From NCBI RefSeq assembly GCF_038051945.1, contig NZ_CP150302.1, positions 2,046,001 through 2,110,000 on the forward strand: 64,000 bases of DNA, given 5' to 3'. This DNA is from Paenibacillus sp. FSL H3-0469 (GTDB taxonomy: Bacteria; Bacillota; Bacilli; Paenibacillales; Paenibacillaceae). The translations under genes and the position numbers were made by a program. This document shows positions 43,607-53,613 of this stretch, in pieces (the stretch's first letter is position 1; the number at the start of each line of letters is the position of its first letter). The notes under the pieces are model-generated. The model saw only the letters and a list, made by a program, of their open reading frames with translations. It had not been told where the DNA came from and made no database searches.

Positions 43607-44764
43607 ATGAATCCGAACAAAGCAAAGGCAAACAACAGGAATTTACCCTCAGACGATCCTTATATCTATGTAACTTATGAACTTAACTATGCATTTGGGT
43701 ATGTCGCTGTTATTGATCCTGTAGAAGACCGAATTATCCAGCGGATTCCGGTGGGGATGAAACCTGGCCCTATGTGCATGGATCCCGCAGAGAAGAAGCT
43801 GTACGTAGTGAACACTGGCGGGGATTCAGTCACCATCATTGATACGGGTACCTTTAAGATTCTCAAAACTGTTCGTGTTGGCACTGTTGGCAGCATGGTT
43901 ACTGTTCCTGTTGCTATTTTCGCTGCTCCTTATGGAAACAAAGTCTATGTAGCCAATGCCGGAGACCATAACGTTACGATTATTGATACCAACACGGATA
44001 CAGTTATAACGAATGTGGATGTCGGCCTAGGCAGACCTTTCGCCTTCGCGGGCAATGAGAATAGCGACTTTGTCTGTCTTGCCTGCAAGGTTGCCGATAA
44101 AAAGGATTATGTAATGGCCATTACCATTGATGATGACAATTTTACCCGGTATAACTTGGGATTTCAGCTTAGCTTAGACGAGACCCGCAACCCATTAACT
44201 GTTCACCCTGATGGACACACGCAAATCACGCTTGGATCGATTGGCATGATTACCTATTTTGGAAATGATGAGATTGGCTTGCCTAACACGTTAAGCTTGC
44301 TGGACAATACGGTATCCGGAGTCTACTTGGACAACAAATTATTATTCTGCACCACGCAAGGAGAAAAAGCCTATCTGAAACGAATTACTGATCTGGACAT
44401 TGATTGGGAGAACCACATTACGTATGGCAATTTCGCAGATGTTCCCAGCTATAAGGGCCAGGATAAAATTCGTGTGTCGCGTACGCAAGGCTATGTTGGC
44501 ATCACCATTCAGCCCACTACTCTCCCGACGGGTGGTCTGCAAATTTATAATGTAAACAGTGCCAGTTCCTGGCTTGTTCCGCTCTCTTATGTCGGCGACC
44601 TGGCATTCTTCTCAGACACCAAGGCTTATGTGGGCGAACCAAGTGCGATCCGTCCGATTGATCTGGCAACCGCTACTGCCCTGCCCGCTATCCCGATTGG
44701 GTTCCCTAACGACACTCGTATCACCGTCAAGAATATTATTTCGGGTTATAACACTCAGTCATAA
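43607..44764 (+). CDS. YVTN-type beta-propeller protein 7
   Basis: 385 residues; N-terminus NKAKANNRNLPSDDPYIYVTYEL, blades KLYVVNTGGDSVTIIDTGTF and KVYVANAGDHNVTIIDTNTD, and the full C-terminal core. No signal peptide. Single-gene unit with its own leader and terminator; last of the array. Confidence 0.85.
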   Translation: MNPNKAKANNRNLPSDDPYIYVTYELNYAFGYVAVIDPVEDRIIQRIPVGMKPGPMCMDPAEKKLYVVNTGGDSVTIIDTGTFKILKTVRVGTVGSMVTVPVAIFAAPYGNKVYVANAGDHNVTIIDTNTDTVITNVDVGLGRPFAFAGNENSDFVCLACKVADKKDYVMAITIDDDNFTRYNLGFQLSLDETRNPLTVHPDGHTQITLGSIGMITYFGNDEIGLPNTLSLLDNTVSGVYLDNKLLFCTTQGEKAYLKRITDLDIDWENHITYGNFADVPSYKGQDKIRVSRTQGYVGITIQPTTLPTGGLQIYNVNSASSWLVPLSYVGDLAFFSDTKAYVGEPSAIRPIDLATATALPAIPIGFPNDTRITVKNIISGYNTQS

Positions 44765-44810
44765 CAGCGTCAGGACAGTCAATCCTATGGTCACTCAAGC
44801 GTTAAAAGTC

Positions 44811-44857
44811 AAGCTGTCTCTTCTAGTCAAAACTGACTTGGAGGCAGCTCTTTTCTT
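44811..44857 (+). terminator. conserved propeller terminator, unit 4
   Basis: AAGCTGTC...GGCAGCTC outer stem, inner AGTC/GACT, then TTTTCTT. Confidence 0.8.
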
Positions 44858-45116
44858 CCACTGCGATCAACCGGATTAATAGACAGCAGGTACAATCTTC
44901 AGGCGAACGCTGCCCTTCTCTGCGGATCGGTGCGGTTCAATTAGGTCTTACTGTCTGAGCGAGATGCGTCAGCCAATGGAGGAGTCATGCTGGAGCTTAC
45001 GCGGTTGTTACAGCACTATTCACGTATCCATACACAGCCAACTATCGGCGCCTACTTTTGGCGGAATGAGGTGCAGTTATGCTCCTCCTTACGACCGCTG
45101 CCCACTTCTAGTATAT

Positions 45117-45298
45117 TCGGAGGGATTTATCCCTCTCATTTCCACGTGTAGCATACTTTCGGCGGATTCGGAGGGATTTATCCCTTTCATTTCCACGTGT
45201 AGCACACTTTCGACGAAATCGGAGGGATTTATCCCTTTCATTTCCATGCGCAAGCCACTTTGGGCGGATTCGGAGGGATTTATCCCTTTCATTTCAGT
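45117..45298. repeat. 51-nt tandem repeat array (family B)
   Basis: Units start at 45117, 45168, 45219 and 45270, exactly 51 nt apart, core TCGGAGGGATTTATCCCT. The inner AGGGAT-tt-ATCCCT is a perfect inverted repeat. The sequence is unrelated to family A but has the same period. Open frames on both strands (minus: MKGINPSESAESMLHVE). Located between convergent genes; apart from this and a terminator I see nothing in 44765-45401. Confidence 0.9.
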
Positions 45299-45401
45299 AT
45301 GTATACGCAGAGCAGCGGTTCCCCAATACTGGAGAACCGCTGTTTTGTTTACCTTGTATAATTAGTTAGTTTGGAATTATGCCAGTAACTAGAGATGCAG
45401 C

Positions 45402-48400
45402 TTATATATGCCCCAGCAAATTAGCGATGACTTGCGCACTCTCGGCACGGGTCATGGTCTCCTGCGGCGCGAATTGCTGGTTGCCGCGTCCTTGGATCAG
45501 GCCGGCCTGTTCAGCGGTAACGGCAGCGTTCTTCGCCCAATCCCGAATCCGGGAATAGTCACTGAACGAGCTTCCGGCTGAATCTCCTGTCTGGCTTCCC
45601 GGAAGGGTGGCGTACGCCCGGACGATCATGACCGCCATTTCCTCGCGGGTAATGCGTTCGTTCGGAGCGAAGGCGTCCTTGCTGCGTCCGAGCACGATGC
45701 CCGCTTCATGCACTGCCGCCACAGCTTCGGCGTACCAGGACTTGGCGTCCACATCGGCAAATGCGGATGGGCTTGCCGCCTTAAGGCCAAGCGCACGTGT
45801 AATCATTGCGGCGAATTGCGCCCTTGTGACTTCACCTTGCGGCTGGAACTCGCTGCTGGAAATGCCTTCAATAATATGCTTCGCAGCCATAGATTTAATA
45901 ACACCGCTGGCCCAGCTATTGCTGCTTACATCCGAGAATGTCTTGTCATACTCCAGCACCGCATACTGGCTGAAATGCTGCACACCAGCGGTAAGTTTAC
46001 CGTCTGTCAGCGTGCCGCCCATGTATTCCACGGCCCCGCTGGCAGCAATATAGTAGACGCCGAGTAAGCTGCGGTTAGCATTAGGATCAACCGTGAAGGT
46101 AAGCGTCAGCGGCTGGTTAAACGTTGTCACTGCCACGGAGCTCCCGTCCACAGCCACAAGCTCCAGGCTGAAGCGGATCACATCACTTGCCGCCGTTAAC
46201 TGAACGGCCCCATTGACCGCCGGGTTATTTATGAGCTGCTCCGCAGCAGCTCTCGCTGTCTTCACGGCAGAGAGCCTGAGCGCCGATCCTTCCGGCTGTC
46301 CTCCAGCCCCGGCAGCCTTCTCCCGGATGCTCTTCAGCACTTGCGGACTCAGTTCAACGGCAACTGAGTTCCAGGCAAGACGCAGGGTATTCTCTCCTGT
46401 TATTCCGGCTAATCCTGCCGGAAGCAGCACGGATTCAATAGCATCTGTTAGCTGAACGGTTATAGCTCCGCCAGCCGGTGCCGGGAAATCAGCCGCTGTA
46501 AGAACCTTCTCCGTCTGCGGTGAAGGGGACGGTGCTGCAGTTGGCGAAGGCGTTACGGCCGGTGCTGGTGTCCATACTGGCACTTCCACAGGAGCCGGTG
46601 TTGCTGTCGGCACCGGAGTTGGCGTCGGAGTTGGAATTACTTCCGGCGGCAGCTCCGCTTCTTTTACAGTGACCGTTCTTGTCACTTCAGCCGCCGCATT
46701 GCCCGCTGTATCCGTCACATTATAATGATACACATAGCTGCCTGCTGCTGAAGTATCCAGCGTCAGCACGGTCTCCCCATCCTGCGTAATCGTTGCAACG
46801 ATACGGTCTGTAATATCGCCGTCCCGGTCATCTGCCGCTGTAGCTCCGGCATCCGTATAGTCTGCACTCTTCTCCAATTCAGCGGATGCTTCACCAAGCA
46901 AGGTAATTACCGGCTTCGTTACATCCGGGTCCAGCGCAACCACTACCCGTCTTGTCACCTCAGCAGCCGGATTGCCCGCCGTATCACTGACATTATAATG
47001 GAAGGTATAGATATCCACCTTGGATGTATCCAGTTCAGTCAAGCCATACACTTCGCTGGTCACCGTTGTCGTAATACGTTCAGTGATATCCCCGTCCTGA
47101 TCATCATAAGCTGTAGCTCCGGCATCGGTATATTCCGCTCCGACCGGCAGATTGACTGTCGCCTCCCCATTCAGGGTAATCCCCGGCTGTACTGTATCCG
47201 GTACGGGCAGCGTGATTGTTCCGCTGGCAGCACCCTCTGCCGATGCTTCTCCCTTGCTTAAGGTTACCGAGAAAGTGAAGCTGCCCTCTGTATCCTCCGT
47301 TGCTTCCTGGAATGCAGCCATGGTAATGTCACCCAGGGTAACCCCGGTGCCCTTGAAGCCCGGCAATCCGCCGATGGTCTGCGCCAGCCAGATCCGTACA
47401 GCCTCTTCACTTCCCGCTGTCTCCTTCTTCACGCTGTACTTCGCGCCTTCAAGGATACTCTTCGCCTCAGAGACTGCCTGTTCATTCTCCACACTGGTCT
47501 TATCTCTGGCTACAGCCAGATAGCTGATCAGAGCCGCCTGACTGAACGTATTGTTCACCGAATATTTCACTGTACCGCTGACCGGCAGCGTGAAATCATG
47601 CTGAACCATGACCCCATTCGGACCTGCAACCAGGTTGGTCTGGACGGTCTCATTCACGGTCTTACCCTCAGCATCCACATAGCTGAGTGTAATATCCATG
47701 GTCCGGCTGGCATTGTTCCACCAGTCCAGATGGTAGGAAGTAATTGTGTATTTGCCCGCAGAGAGCGGCAGATTGTAGACGAGCGGCGTATTCTTCGTAT
47801 TCGAGCTGTATACCCCTGTCTGGGCCTTATCGGTAGTGACTACAGCACCGCCCAGCCCCTTAGGGTTATAGTTAGCCCCCGTGTTGGTATGTCCCCATAC
47901 CGTGTCATCTGCCGACAGCTGGTCTGCTTTGTTATTCAGCAGGCCCTCGCCTGCAAAATTCTTAATCGTCGTAAATGGCGGGGTGTCGCCGTCCGCCGGG
48001 ACTCCAGGGTCCAGGAAGTACACAAGCCCTTGTGGCACCACCTCCACATAAGCTGTGGTCTTCAAGCTTCCGTAGGAGCCGGTTACAGCCACCCTTTCAA
48101 AAGGATTGTTAAAGCTGACCGCTTCCAGATTCCACTTCACGGCCACCTGTAATTTCGTGCCGTCTGCACGTGTGGCTTCCACCTTGGCGGGAAGCTCCGG
48201 CAGCTGTCCTGCATAGGTTGCCATATCCGCAATAGCGGCAAGCTCTCTCACATCTCCCGTAGTCAGCAGATTGCGGGCGAAGGTCAGGCGGGCTTCAAGG
48301 TGCTCAGCCCCTTCCTGATCCAATCTGTACAGAACCGGATCACTTAGTGCTGCCTGGGCTGCGCCCAGTGCATGAACGAAGATATTCCAGTCCTTCTCGG

Positions 48401-51400
48401 GGAAATCATCCTCCCTGCTGATCTCCAGCGCAGCACTCACCGCCTGCTGAAGTCCCGCTGTATCCGGGCTACCAGCTCCTGCCCCGCTGATAATCCCAAC
48501 GGAATCCACGGCCAGGGTTCCGCTCAGCACTTTGATCTGAGCGGTATGCTCACCGTATTTCAGTCCACGGAGCGTGAAGGCCTGATACAGCTCCCTCGCT
48601 GCCGCCGTACTGCCCGAGACCACTTGGGTCTCCCCGTCTACTACAGCTTCCAGCTTAGCGGAGCCGTCATTTGGTCCGAGAATATCAAGGCCCGTGCCGG
48701 TAAAAGTATACTTCAGCACCGCACCCGCACCCTGGCTGGTAGAGAGGGACCGCTGATATACATACATGCCTTTTCCATTCTCATGGGCCCAGGCACCCTC
48801 GTATGCCAGCTTCGCCCCAGGTGACTGCGCCAGATCAAACATCTCCAGATTATCCAGCTGCTCTGAATAATAAGGCGTATAACCCTCCACCTTCTCTACC
48901 TTCAGATTGTCGAAGCGGACATGGTAGAAGCCGCTCGCGAGCTGCACGCGCCCGGAGAGCTTCGGATTCGGATCGGTATAGGAGGCAAGCTCAACCTGAT
49001 CCAAATAAGCAGTCACCGTGTCACCGGCCACCTGAATGGCAATGTTATGCCACGCGTCATGTGCCGCATTGAAATCGGCAATCTTCACACCGCCGGAGCC
49101 GGTAGCTGCGTTGCCGCTGGACACAACGGTGCCGCTGGACAGCAGCTGCCAGCCGCCATCGAACCAGAACTTGAGCGCATAAGGAGTACCGTTAATCGTC
49201 TGCGGACCTCCCTGATATCTGGCTCCAATCGCTGCGTAATTATTCCCGCCATACGTACTGTTCTGTTCAAAAGACACATCGGCGCTGGCCTTATAGTTAG
49301 TCCAGCGGTAATCACCGATTGCTGTGACCGGATCACCGCCGTTCCAGGCCCCGCCCACGCCGGTAGTTACCTGGTCCAGCTGCTGCCGCAGCACATAGTT
49401 ATCCGTGCCGTCAACCAGATACCCCTCGAATGCGCCGTTGAGGTCCTGGGTATAGCGCGGAATTACACTCTGCGGCCCGCCGCGTGAGCTTACATAACTC
49501 TCTTCATCTGTAATTGCACCGCCTTCTCCGATAACAGGCACGGTTCTGTCTCCATAATTGAAGTCATCTGTATACAGCACCTGATCCTCCGTATTCTGCA
49601 CGGACCCGGTGGCATCGGTGTCAAGCACCGTGCGTTCACCTTCAACCGGAAGCGGGGTACCGAATTCTTCATTCGCGCGGTTATCCAGCGTAGTGACCGT
49701 TACAATCGAGAACGGCTTCACACGTATGGTATACAAGCCGCTGCCATCGGCATGGGCATCACCAAGAGGCTTCATATAATTGCTGTTAAAAGCCTGACCT
49801 TTGTCCGCCGCACGGGTCTCCCACACCTCCAGCGAAGGATTCCCGGTATAGCCCATGTTCACGGCCTGGAGCTTGTAGATCTTCTCATACTGGCTGTCAT
49901 TGATGATGACGGTCGAGAAATCCTGCTTGTCAGGAGCGGCAAGCGTCATGTAGCTCGGAGTTCCGTTACGTCCGCTGACCGGATTCGTACCCGTTGCTCC
50001 GGTATAGCTGGCTGCAGGAACGGCTCTCCAGATGCCAGCCGTATTGTCTTCATTCTCCCAGCCGGTCTTGGCGAATCCGTTAAAATGCTTCAAAATGACC
50101 AGCCCCGCGTCATAATGAATGAAGCCCGACCACGGGTCACGCGCACTGAGCAGCTCTTTGAAGGAATATTGTCCACCTTCATAGAAGGAGCCAATCGCCG
50201 GCTGATAGATGAAATGCGTCCGCCGGGAATTCACGAAGCCCTTGATAATGGTATTGCCCATCTCCAGCGGTCCGCCGGTGCCGCCAATTCCTGTCCCTGC
50301 CACTGACGGGTCCTTCATATTATTATTGGGGCGGAAGGCCGAGTTACTGAAGGTGGCCTGCGCCTCGCTGTTCCAGATTTCCTTGTCGAATTCATCGGCC
50401 AGCCGTTTGAAATTCCCTTTGCTGTCGTCATCGGTATTGTAATGGAATCCGGCAGCAGCTACAGCTTCACGCAGCGACAGGTCATTCACCATGGCATCCC
50501 CGAAGGAGCCGATGCCGACCTCGTCGGAAATCACCAGCTGGATGCTGTGGTACAGCTCTTTCTCCTGATCGTTTTTGAAGCCTTCAGTATCACTCTTGAC
50601 CCTCTCACCATACTGCTTCGTCCAGGCCAGATCCGGCGCGTGCTCATTAATATGGGGATTCACATAATCGATCATGTAGCCATATTCGCGGTATGCGGCC
50701 AGAATAGTCTTTTTGTACCAGGTATAAATCTTGTCGTTATTGTTCGCCCAGGCCGGAGCATTCCAGCGCAGGAAGCTTACCTTGACAGCCGGATTAATAG
50801 CCTTGGCATCCGCCGCAAGCTGGAAGCCGGGATGCCGGGCTACATTGGCCTTCTCATCCTCCGTACGCATCGTTGAAGGGTCAGGACCGGTAGAGTTATT
50901 GCGGTCATTGCCCATTTCAATCTTGACATGGTCGATCAGCGGGCGGTCACCGCCGAACAGAATCTTCAGCATTTGGGCATAGGCCTCCGGCTGCTCAGAC
51001 TTATAGTCCATTAGCAGGGCACTGGTGCTGTTGCCGCTGAGTACGCCGAAGCCTTTGAAGGTCAGTCCGTTGACATTATCCTTCTTGATATCGTTGCCAT
51101 CGAGCAGAATCTTGGTTGTAGAAGCAGCGGTCTGGCGGGCGTCATCCATCTCTTGCTTAATCGCGCCCTTGGCAACAGCGAACCAGCTAAGTATCGGCTT
51201 CTCCCCGGAGACATTAGCATAGGTCAGCGTCATCGGACTGCTGGTGTCAATGTCTCCGGGAATGGTAAATTCACCGGAAATAAATTTTGTCGTATTCGTG
51301 TTGAACTGAGCAAACGGGATCGTCTTGCTCTCCCCGCTGCTATTCTTGTATTCCAGCCGGGGCTGTATGAGCCGGTCACGGCTGCCGTACCAATCATAGA

Positions 51401-52061
51401 AACCGCTGCTAAGCGTATAGGTTCCAGACTGAAGTGCTTTCAATTTATAGATAATATCGTTGCTGGCAGGGTCTGCGCGCAGCCCGACAACCCATAGGCT
51501 TGGATCAGCGGCAGGATCGGTAAGATTACCGTTTTTGGAATTCTTCACTTTATGGATGGAATCATCGAATCCCCAGTCTGTGGTACCGGCGACATACCTC
51601 TGGTCCGGTGACGGGTTAAGCAGCTCACTGCCGGTCAACGTTCTGACCGCTTCGTATAGAGGTGAAGTAGAAGGACCGTTGCCAAAAGAATCGCCCCCTC
51701 TGCCACTATCCACAAAATAGACTAGCGGACTGCTGGCTGGCGGAATAACCTCCACGCTTGCCGTGACCGGACCGCCGTTTGCAGTTCCAGTGACTGTCAC
51801 GGTGTCATACGGTACATCGAAGGTATCTTCACCGATGTTCCAGCTCACCGCCGCAGCCTGACCTGCAATCTCGATGCTTGCCGGAAGTGTCGTACCTGCG
51901 GTAGTCTGGGCACCCATATAAGCCGCAGCATAGACTGTATTTTCGGTAGCTGTAGCCGCCGATGCCGACGGCAGACCAAGGGCAGGGAACATTCCGGCTA
52001 CGAGTGTAGCGGACATCAGCACGGAGAATAGCCTTTTCTTAACGCGGTTCTTTCTGTTCAT
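45402..52061 (-). CDS. giant S-layer-anchored GH59 (galactocerebrosidase-like) enzyme
   Basis: 2219 residues. Signal peptide to about residue 36. Ig-like domain ~38-108. GH59 catalytic barrel ~330-660 with FKGFGVLSGNSTSALLMDY near its start, predicted acid/base Glu473 (NPHINEHAP) and nucleophile Glu566 (IWNSEAQ), plus its beta-sandwich to ~800. Lectin-like domain ~830-1110 (NYVLRQQLDQVTTGVGG, AIGDYRWTNYKASADV) as in mammalian GALC. Then a carbohydrate-binding-like domain, a second Ig-like domain, two DUF5011-type domains (EYTDAGATAYDDQDGDI), a Pro/Thr linker, and three C-terminal SLH repeats. It should remove terminal beta-galactose from complex glycans at the cell surface. The ATG at 52061 follows GAGGAGG. 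Upstream on the same strand is a sugar ABC importer. Confidence 0.85.
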   Translation of the reverse strand: MNRKNRVKKRLFSVLMSATLVAGMFPALGLPSASAATATENTVYAAAYMGAQTTAGTTLPASIEIAGQAAAVSWNIGEDTFDVPYDTVTVTGTANGGPVTASVEVIPPASSPLVYFVDSGRGGDSFGNGPSTSPLYEAVRTLTGSELLNPSPDQRYVAGTTDWGFDDSIHKVKNSKNGNLTDPAADPSLWVVGLRADPASNDIIYKLKALQSGTYTLSSGFYDWYGSRDRLIQPRLEYKNSSGESKTIPFAQFNTNTTKFISGEFTIPGDIDTSSPMTLTYANVSGEKPILSWFAVAKGAIKQEMDDARQTAASTTKILLDGNDIKKDNVNGLTFKGFGVLSGNSTSALLMDYKSEQPEAYAQMLKILFGGDRPLIDHVKIEMGNDRNNSTGPDPSTMRTEDEKANVARHPGFQLAADAKAINPAVKVSFLRWNAPAWANNNDKIYTWYKKTILAAYREYGYMIDYVNPHINEHAPDLAWTKQYGERVKSDTEGFKNDQEKELYHSIQLVISDEVGIGSFGDAMVNDLSLREAVAAAGFHYNTDDDSKGNFKRLADEFDKEIWNSEAQATFSNSAFRPNNNMKDPSVAGTGIGGTGGPLEMGNTIIKGFVNSRRTHFIYQPAIGSFYEGGQYSFKELLSARDPWSGFIHYDAGLVILKHFNGFAKTGWENEDNTAGIWRAVPAASYTGATGTNPVSGRNGTPSYMTLAAPDKQDFSTVIINDSQYEKIYKLQAVNMGYTGNPSLEVWETRAADKGQAFNSNYMKPLGDAHADGSGLYTIRVKPFSIVTVTTLDNRANEEFGTPLPVEGERTVLDTDATGSVQNTEDQVLYTDDFNYGDRTVPVIGEGGAITDEESYVSSRGGPQSVIPRYTQDLNGAFEGYLVDGTDNYVLRQQLDQVTTGVGGAWNGGDPVTAIGDYRWTNYKASADVSFEQNSTYGGNNYAAIGARYQGGPQTINGTPYALKFWFDGGWQLLSSGTVVSSGNAATGSGGVKIADFNAAHDAWHNIAIQVAGDTVTAYLDQVELASYTDPNPKLSGRVQLASGFYHVRFDNLKVEKVEGYTPYYSEQLDNLEMFDLAQSPGAKLAYEGAWAHENGKGMYVYQRSLSTSQGAGAVLKYTFTGTGLDILGPNDGSAKLEAVVDGETQVVSGSTAAARELYQAFTLRGLKYGEHTAQIKVLSGTLAVDSVGIISGAGAGSPDTAGLQQAVSAALEISREDDFPEKDWNIFVHALGAAQAALSDPVLYRLDQEGAEHLEARLTFARNLLTTGDVRELAAIADMATYAGQLPELPAKVEATRADGTKLQVAVKWNLEAVSFNNPFERVAVTGSYGSLKTTAYVEVVPQGLVYFLDPGVPADGDTPPFTTIKNFAGEGLLNNKADQLSADDTVWGHTNTGANYNPKGLGGAVVTTDKAQTGVYSSNTKNTPLVYNLPLSAGKYTITSYHLDWWNNASRTMDITLSYVDAEGKTVNETVQTNLVAGPNGVMVQHDFTLPVSGTVKYSVNNTFSQAALISYLAVARDKTSVENEQAVSEAKSILEGAKYSVKKETAGSEEAVRIWLAQTIGGLPGFKGTGVTLGDITMAAFQEATEDTEGSFTFSVTLSKGEASAEGAASGTITLPVPDTVQPGITLNGEATVNLPVGAEYTDAGATAYDDQDGDITERITTTVTSEVYGLTELDTSKVDIYTFHYNVSDTAGNPAAEVTRRVVVALDPDVTKPVITLLGEASAELEKSADYTDAGATAADDRDGDITDRIVATITQDGETVLTLDTSAAGSYVYHYNVTDTAGNAAAEVTRTVTVKEAELPPEVIPTPTPTPVPTATPAPVEVPVWTPAPAVTPSPTAAPSPSPQTEKVLTAADFPAPAGGAITVQLTDAIESVLLPAGLAGITGENTLRLAWNSVAVELSPQVLKSIREKAAGAGGQPEGSALRLSAVKTARAAAEQLINNPAVNGAVQLTAASDVIRFSLELVAVDGSSVAVTTFNQPLTLTFTVDPNANRSLLGVYYIAASGAVEYMGGTLTDGKLTAGVQHFSQYAVLEYDKTFSDVSSNSWASGVIKSMAAKHIIEGISSSEFQPQGEVTRAQFAAMITRALGLKAASPSAFADVDAKSWYAEAVAAVHEAGIVLGRSKDAFAPNERITREEMAVMIVRAYATLPGSQTGDSAGSSFSDYSRIRDWAKNAAVTAEQAGLIQGRGNQQFAPQETMTRAESAQVIANLLGHI

Positions 52062-52363
52062 TCATTAATCCTCCTCTTTCTCACTTAAGTAAGCGCATTC
52101 AGCATTTCGTAAGAAGAATGATTGACTTGGACAGACCTTCGTCTAAATTCACAATGCGGGTATACAAATACCTGGCAGACTGCGAAAAGCTGCAACTGCC
52201 AGGCTGTTACTCTACTAGTACAGCGTCAGATATAAGCTGGTAGATGGGGCGCTATGATGCCTGAAGGCCTACAGGAGAAGAGCGAATCTCTTCAGGTGCC
52301 ATTCTAGCTCCTCCATTCCCAGATGAAGACGAGAGCTGTCCATTTGGGGCGTTTGGCCCGGCG

Positions 52364-52546
52364 TAACGGACTGAGTGGGCTCTTATTCCGATGAAAGTCC
52401 CCTCTTGGGCAACCTAACGGACCCCGTGGAGCTTATTCTTGGAATTTCTACTCTAAACATCATGTAAAGAAGCGATAAGTGCTACTCAGTCCGTTAAACC
52501 GCCAAAAGTGGCGTTTTTCAGGGAATAGAGTCTCTCAGGTCCGTTA
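52364..52546. repeat. inverted pair of 51-nt repeats (family C)
   Basis: TAACGGAC units at 52364 and 52415 (51 nt apart) are followed by two units on the other strand (GTCCGTTA at 52489 and 52539, 50 nt apart). Aligned in one orientation they share TAACGGAC, then CTnTTATTCC and a GAAAA...CTTTTGGG tail; one contains the hairpin CGCC-ACTTTT-GGCG. They occupy the centre of the 697-nt gap 52062-52758, which otherwise shows only short hairpins (e.g. CCTGGCAG/CTGCCAGG near 52180) and a TTTAGTTGTA relic at 52627. Confidence 0.75.
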
Positions 52547-52758
52547 GGAGCAAACTCCTGGCCGGTCAACTGGCCGGTATAATTTTGTTTTACGGAACCT
52601 CCGGGTCTGACCCTATTCACAGAATTACAGCTGTTTAGTTGTACCAACAAAGTACAGTTAGGCACACAGCGACCGGAGGGCCAAACATTCTCTGGAGTCA
52701 CGGCTATCCCATAGGAGAAAAAATAAGTACAATCTCTATAGTTCAATCTAACGCTCTA

Positions 52759-53598
52759 CTATCCCTTAATCCCCGAAGCAGCAACGCCCTGCACGAAGTA
52801 CTTCTGAAGCGCCAGGAAGACAATCACTACCGGAATGATGGACACTACACTGGCTGCCATGATCAGCCCGTACTCGGCAGAATACTGGGAGATGAACATC
52901 CGCAGACCGATCTGGATCGTCTTGAGCTTCGTATCGGTCAGATAAATCATTGGCCCGAGGAAATCATTCCAGGTGGCGACGAAAGTGAAGATCGTCAGTG
53001 TGGACAGCGCAGGCTTGGACAGCGGAAGCATAATTCTCGCCCAAATTCCGTATTCGCTGAGTCCGTCGATTCTTGCGGCTTCACATAATTCATCAGGTAC
53101 GCCCTGATAAAACTGGCGCATCATGAACACCCCGAAGGCCGAGAAGGCTTGCAGCAGAATGATGGCCAGGTGGGTATTGTTCAAGCCCATATAGCGCATC
53201 AGAATGAACTGCGGCACCATGTAAGCCTGCCAAGGAATCGCAATCGTCGCGATGTATCCCAAGAAGATCACATTTTTGCCTCTAAAATGCAGCTTGGAGA
53301 AAGCATACGCTGCGAAGCTGGAAGTCAGCAGCTGCAGGATCGTAACAATTATGGATAATTTCGCTGTATTGTAGATGAAGCGCCCGAGCGGAATCCGGGT
53401 CCAGATATCCTGGAAATTCTCCCAGCGCGGATTCGCCGGAATCCACTGCATCGGGAAGGAGAAGACATCCTTGTTCAGCTTGAGCGAAGACGACAGCATC
53501 CAGATATACGGCACCAGCATCGCCAGCACGGTCAGAATTAACAGGGCATATACAAGCACCATTAAGCTGATTTTAAGTCCTTTACTTTTACCAACCAT
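52759..53598 (-). CDS. sugar ABC transporter permease (MalG type)
   Basis: 279 residues, about six TMs; EAA loop DELCEAARIDGLSEYGIWARIMLPL; C-terminus KYFVQGVAASGIKG. Third gene of a binding protein-permease-permease operon; 15 bp from the upstream permease. Confidence 0.9.
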   Translation of the reverse strand: MVGKSKGLKISLMVLVYALLILTVLAMLVPYIWMLSSSLKLNKDVFSFPMQWIPANPRWENFQDIWTRIPLGRFIYNTAKLSIIVTILQLLTSSFAAYAFSKLHFRGKNVIFLGYIATIAIPWQAYMVPQFILMRYMGLNNTHLAIILLQAFSAFGVFMMRQFYQGVPDELCEAARIDGLSEYGIWARIMLPLSKPALSTLTIFTFVATWNDFLGPMIYLTDTKLKTIQIGLRMFISQYSAEYGLIMAASVVSIIPVVIVFLALQKYFVQGVAASGIKG

Positions 53599-53613
53599 AT
53601 CTTATAGATCCCC

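Noticed and set aside
46998..51720. Several long plus-strand ORFs inside the GH59 gene
   Set aside because: Antisense shadows of a GC-rich, in-frame 2219-codon gene with clear domains.
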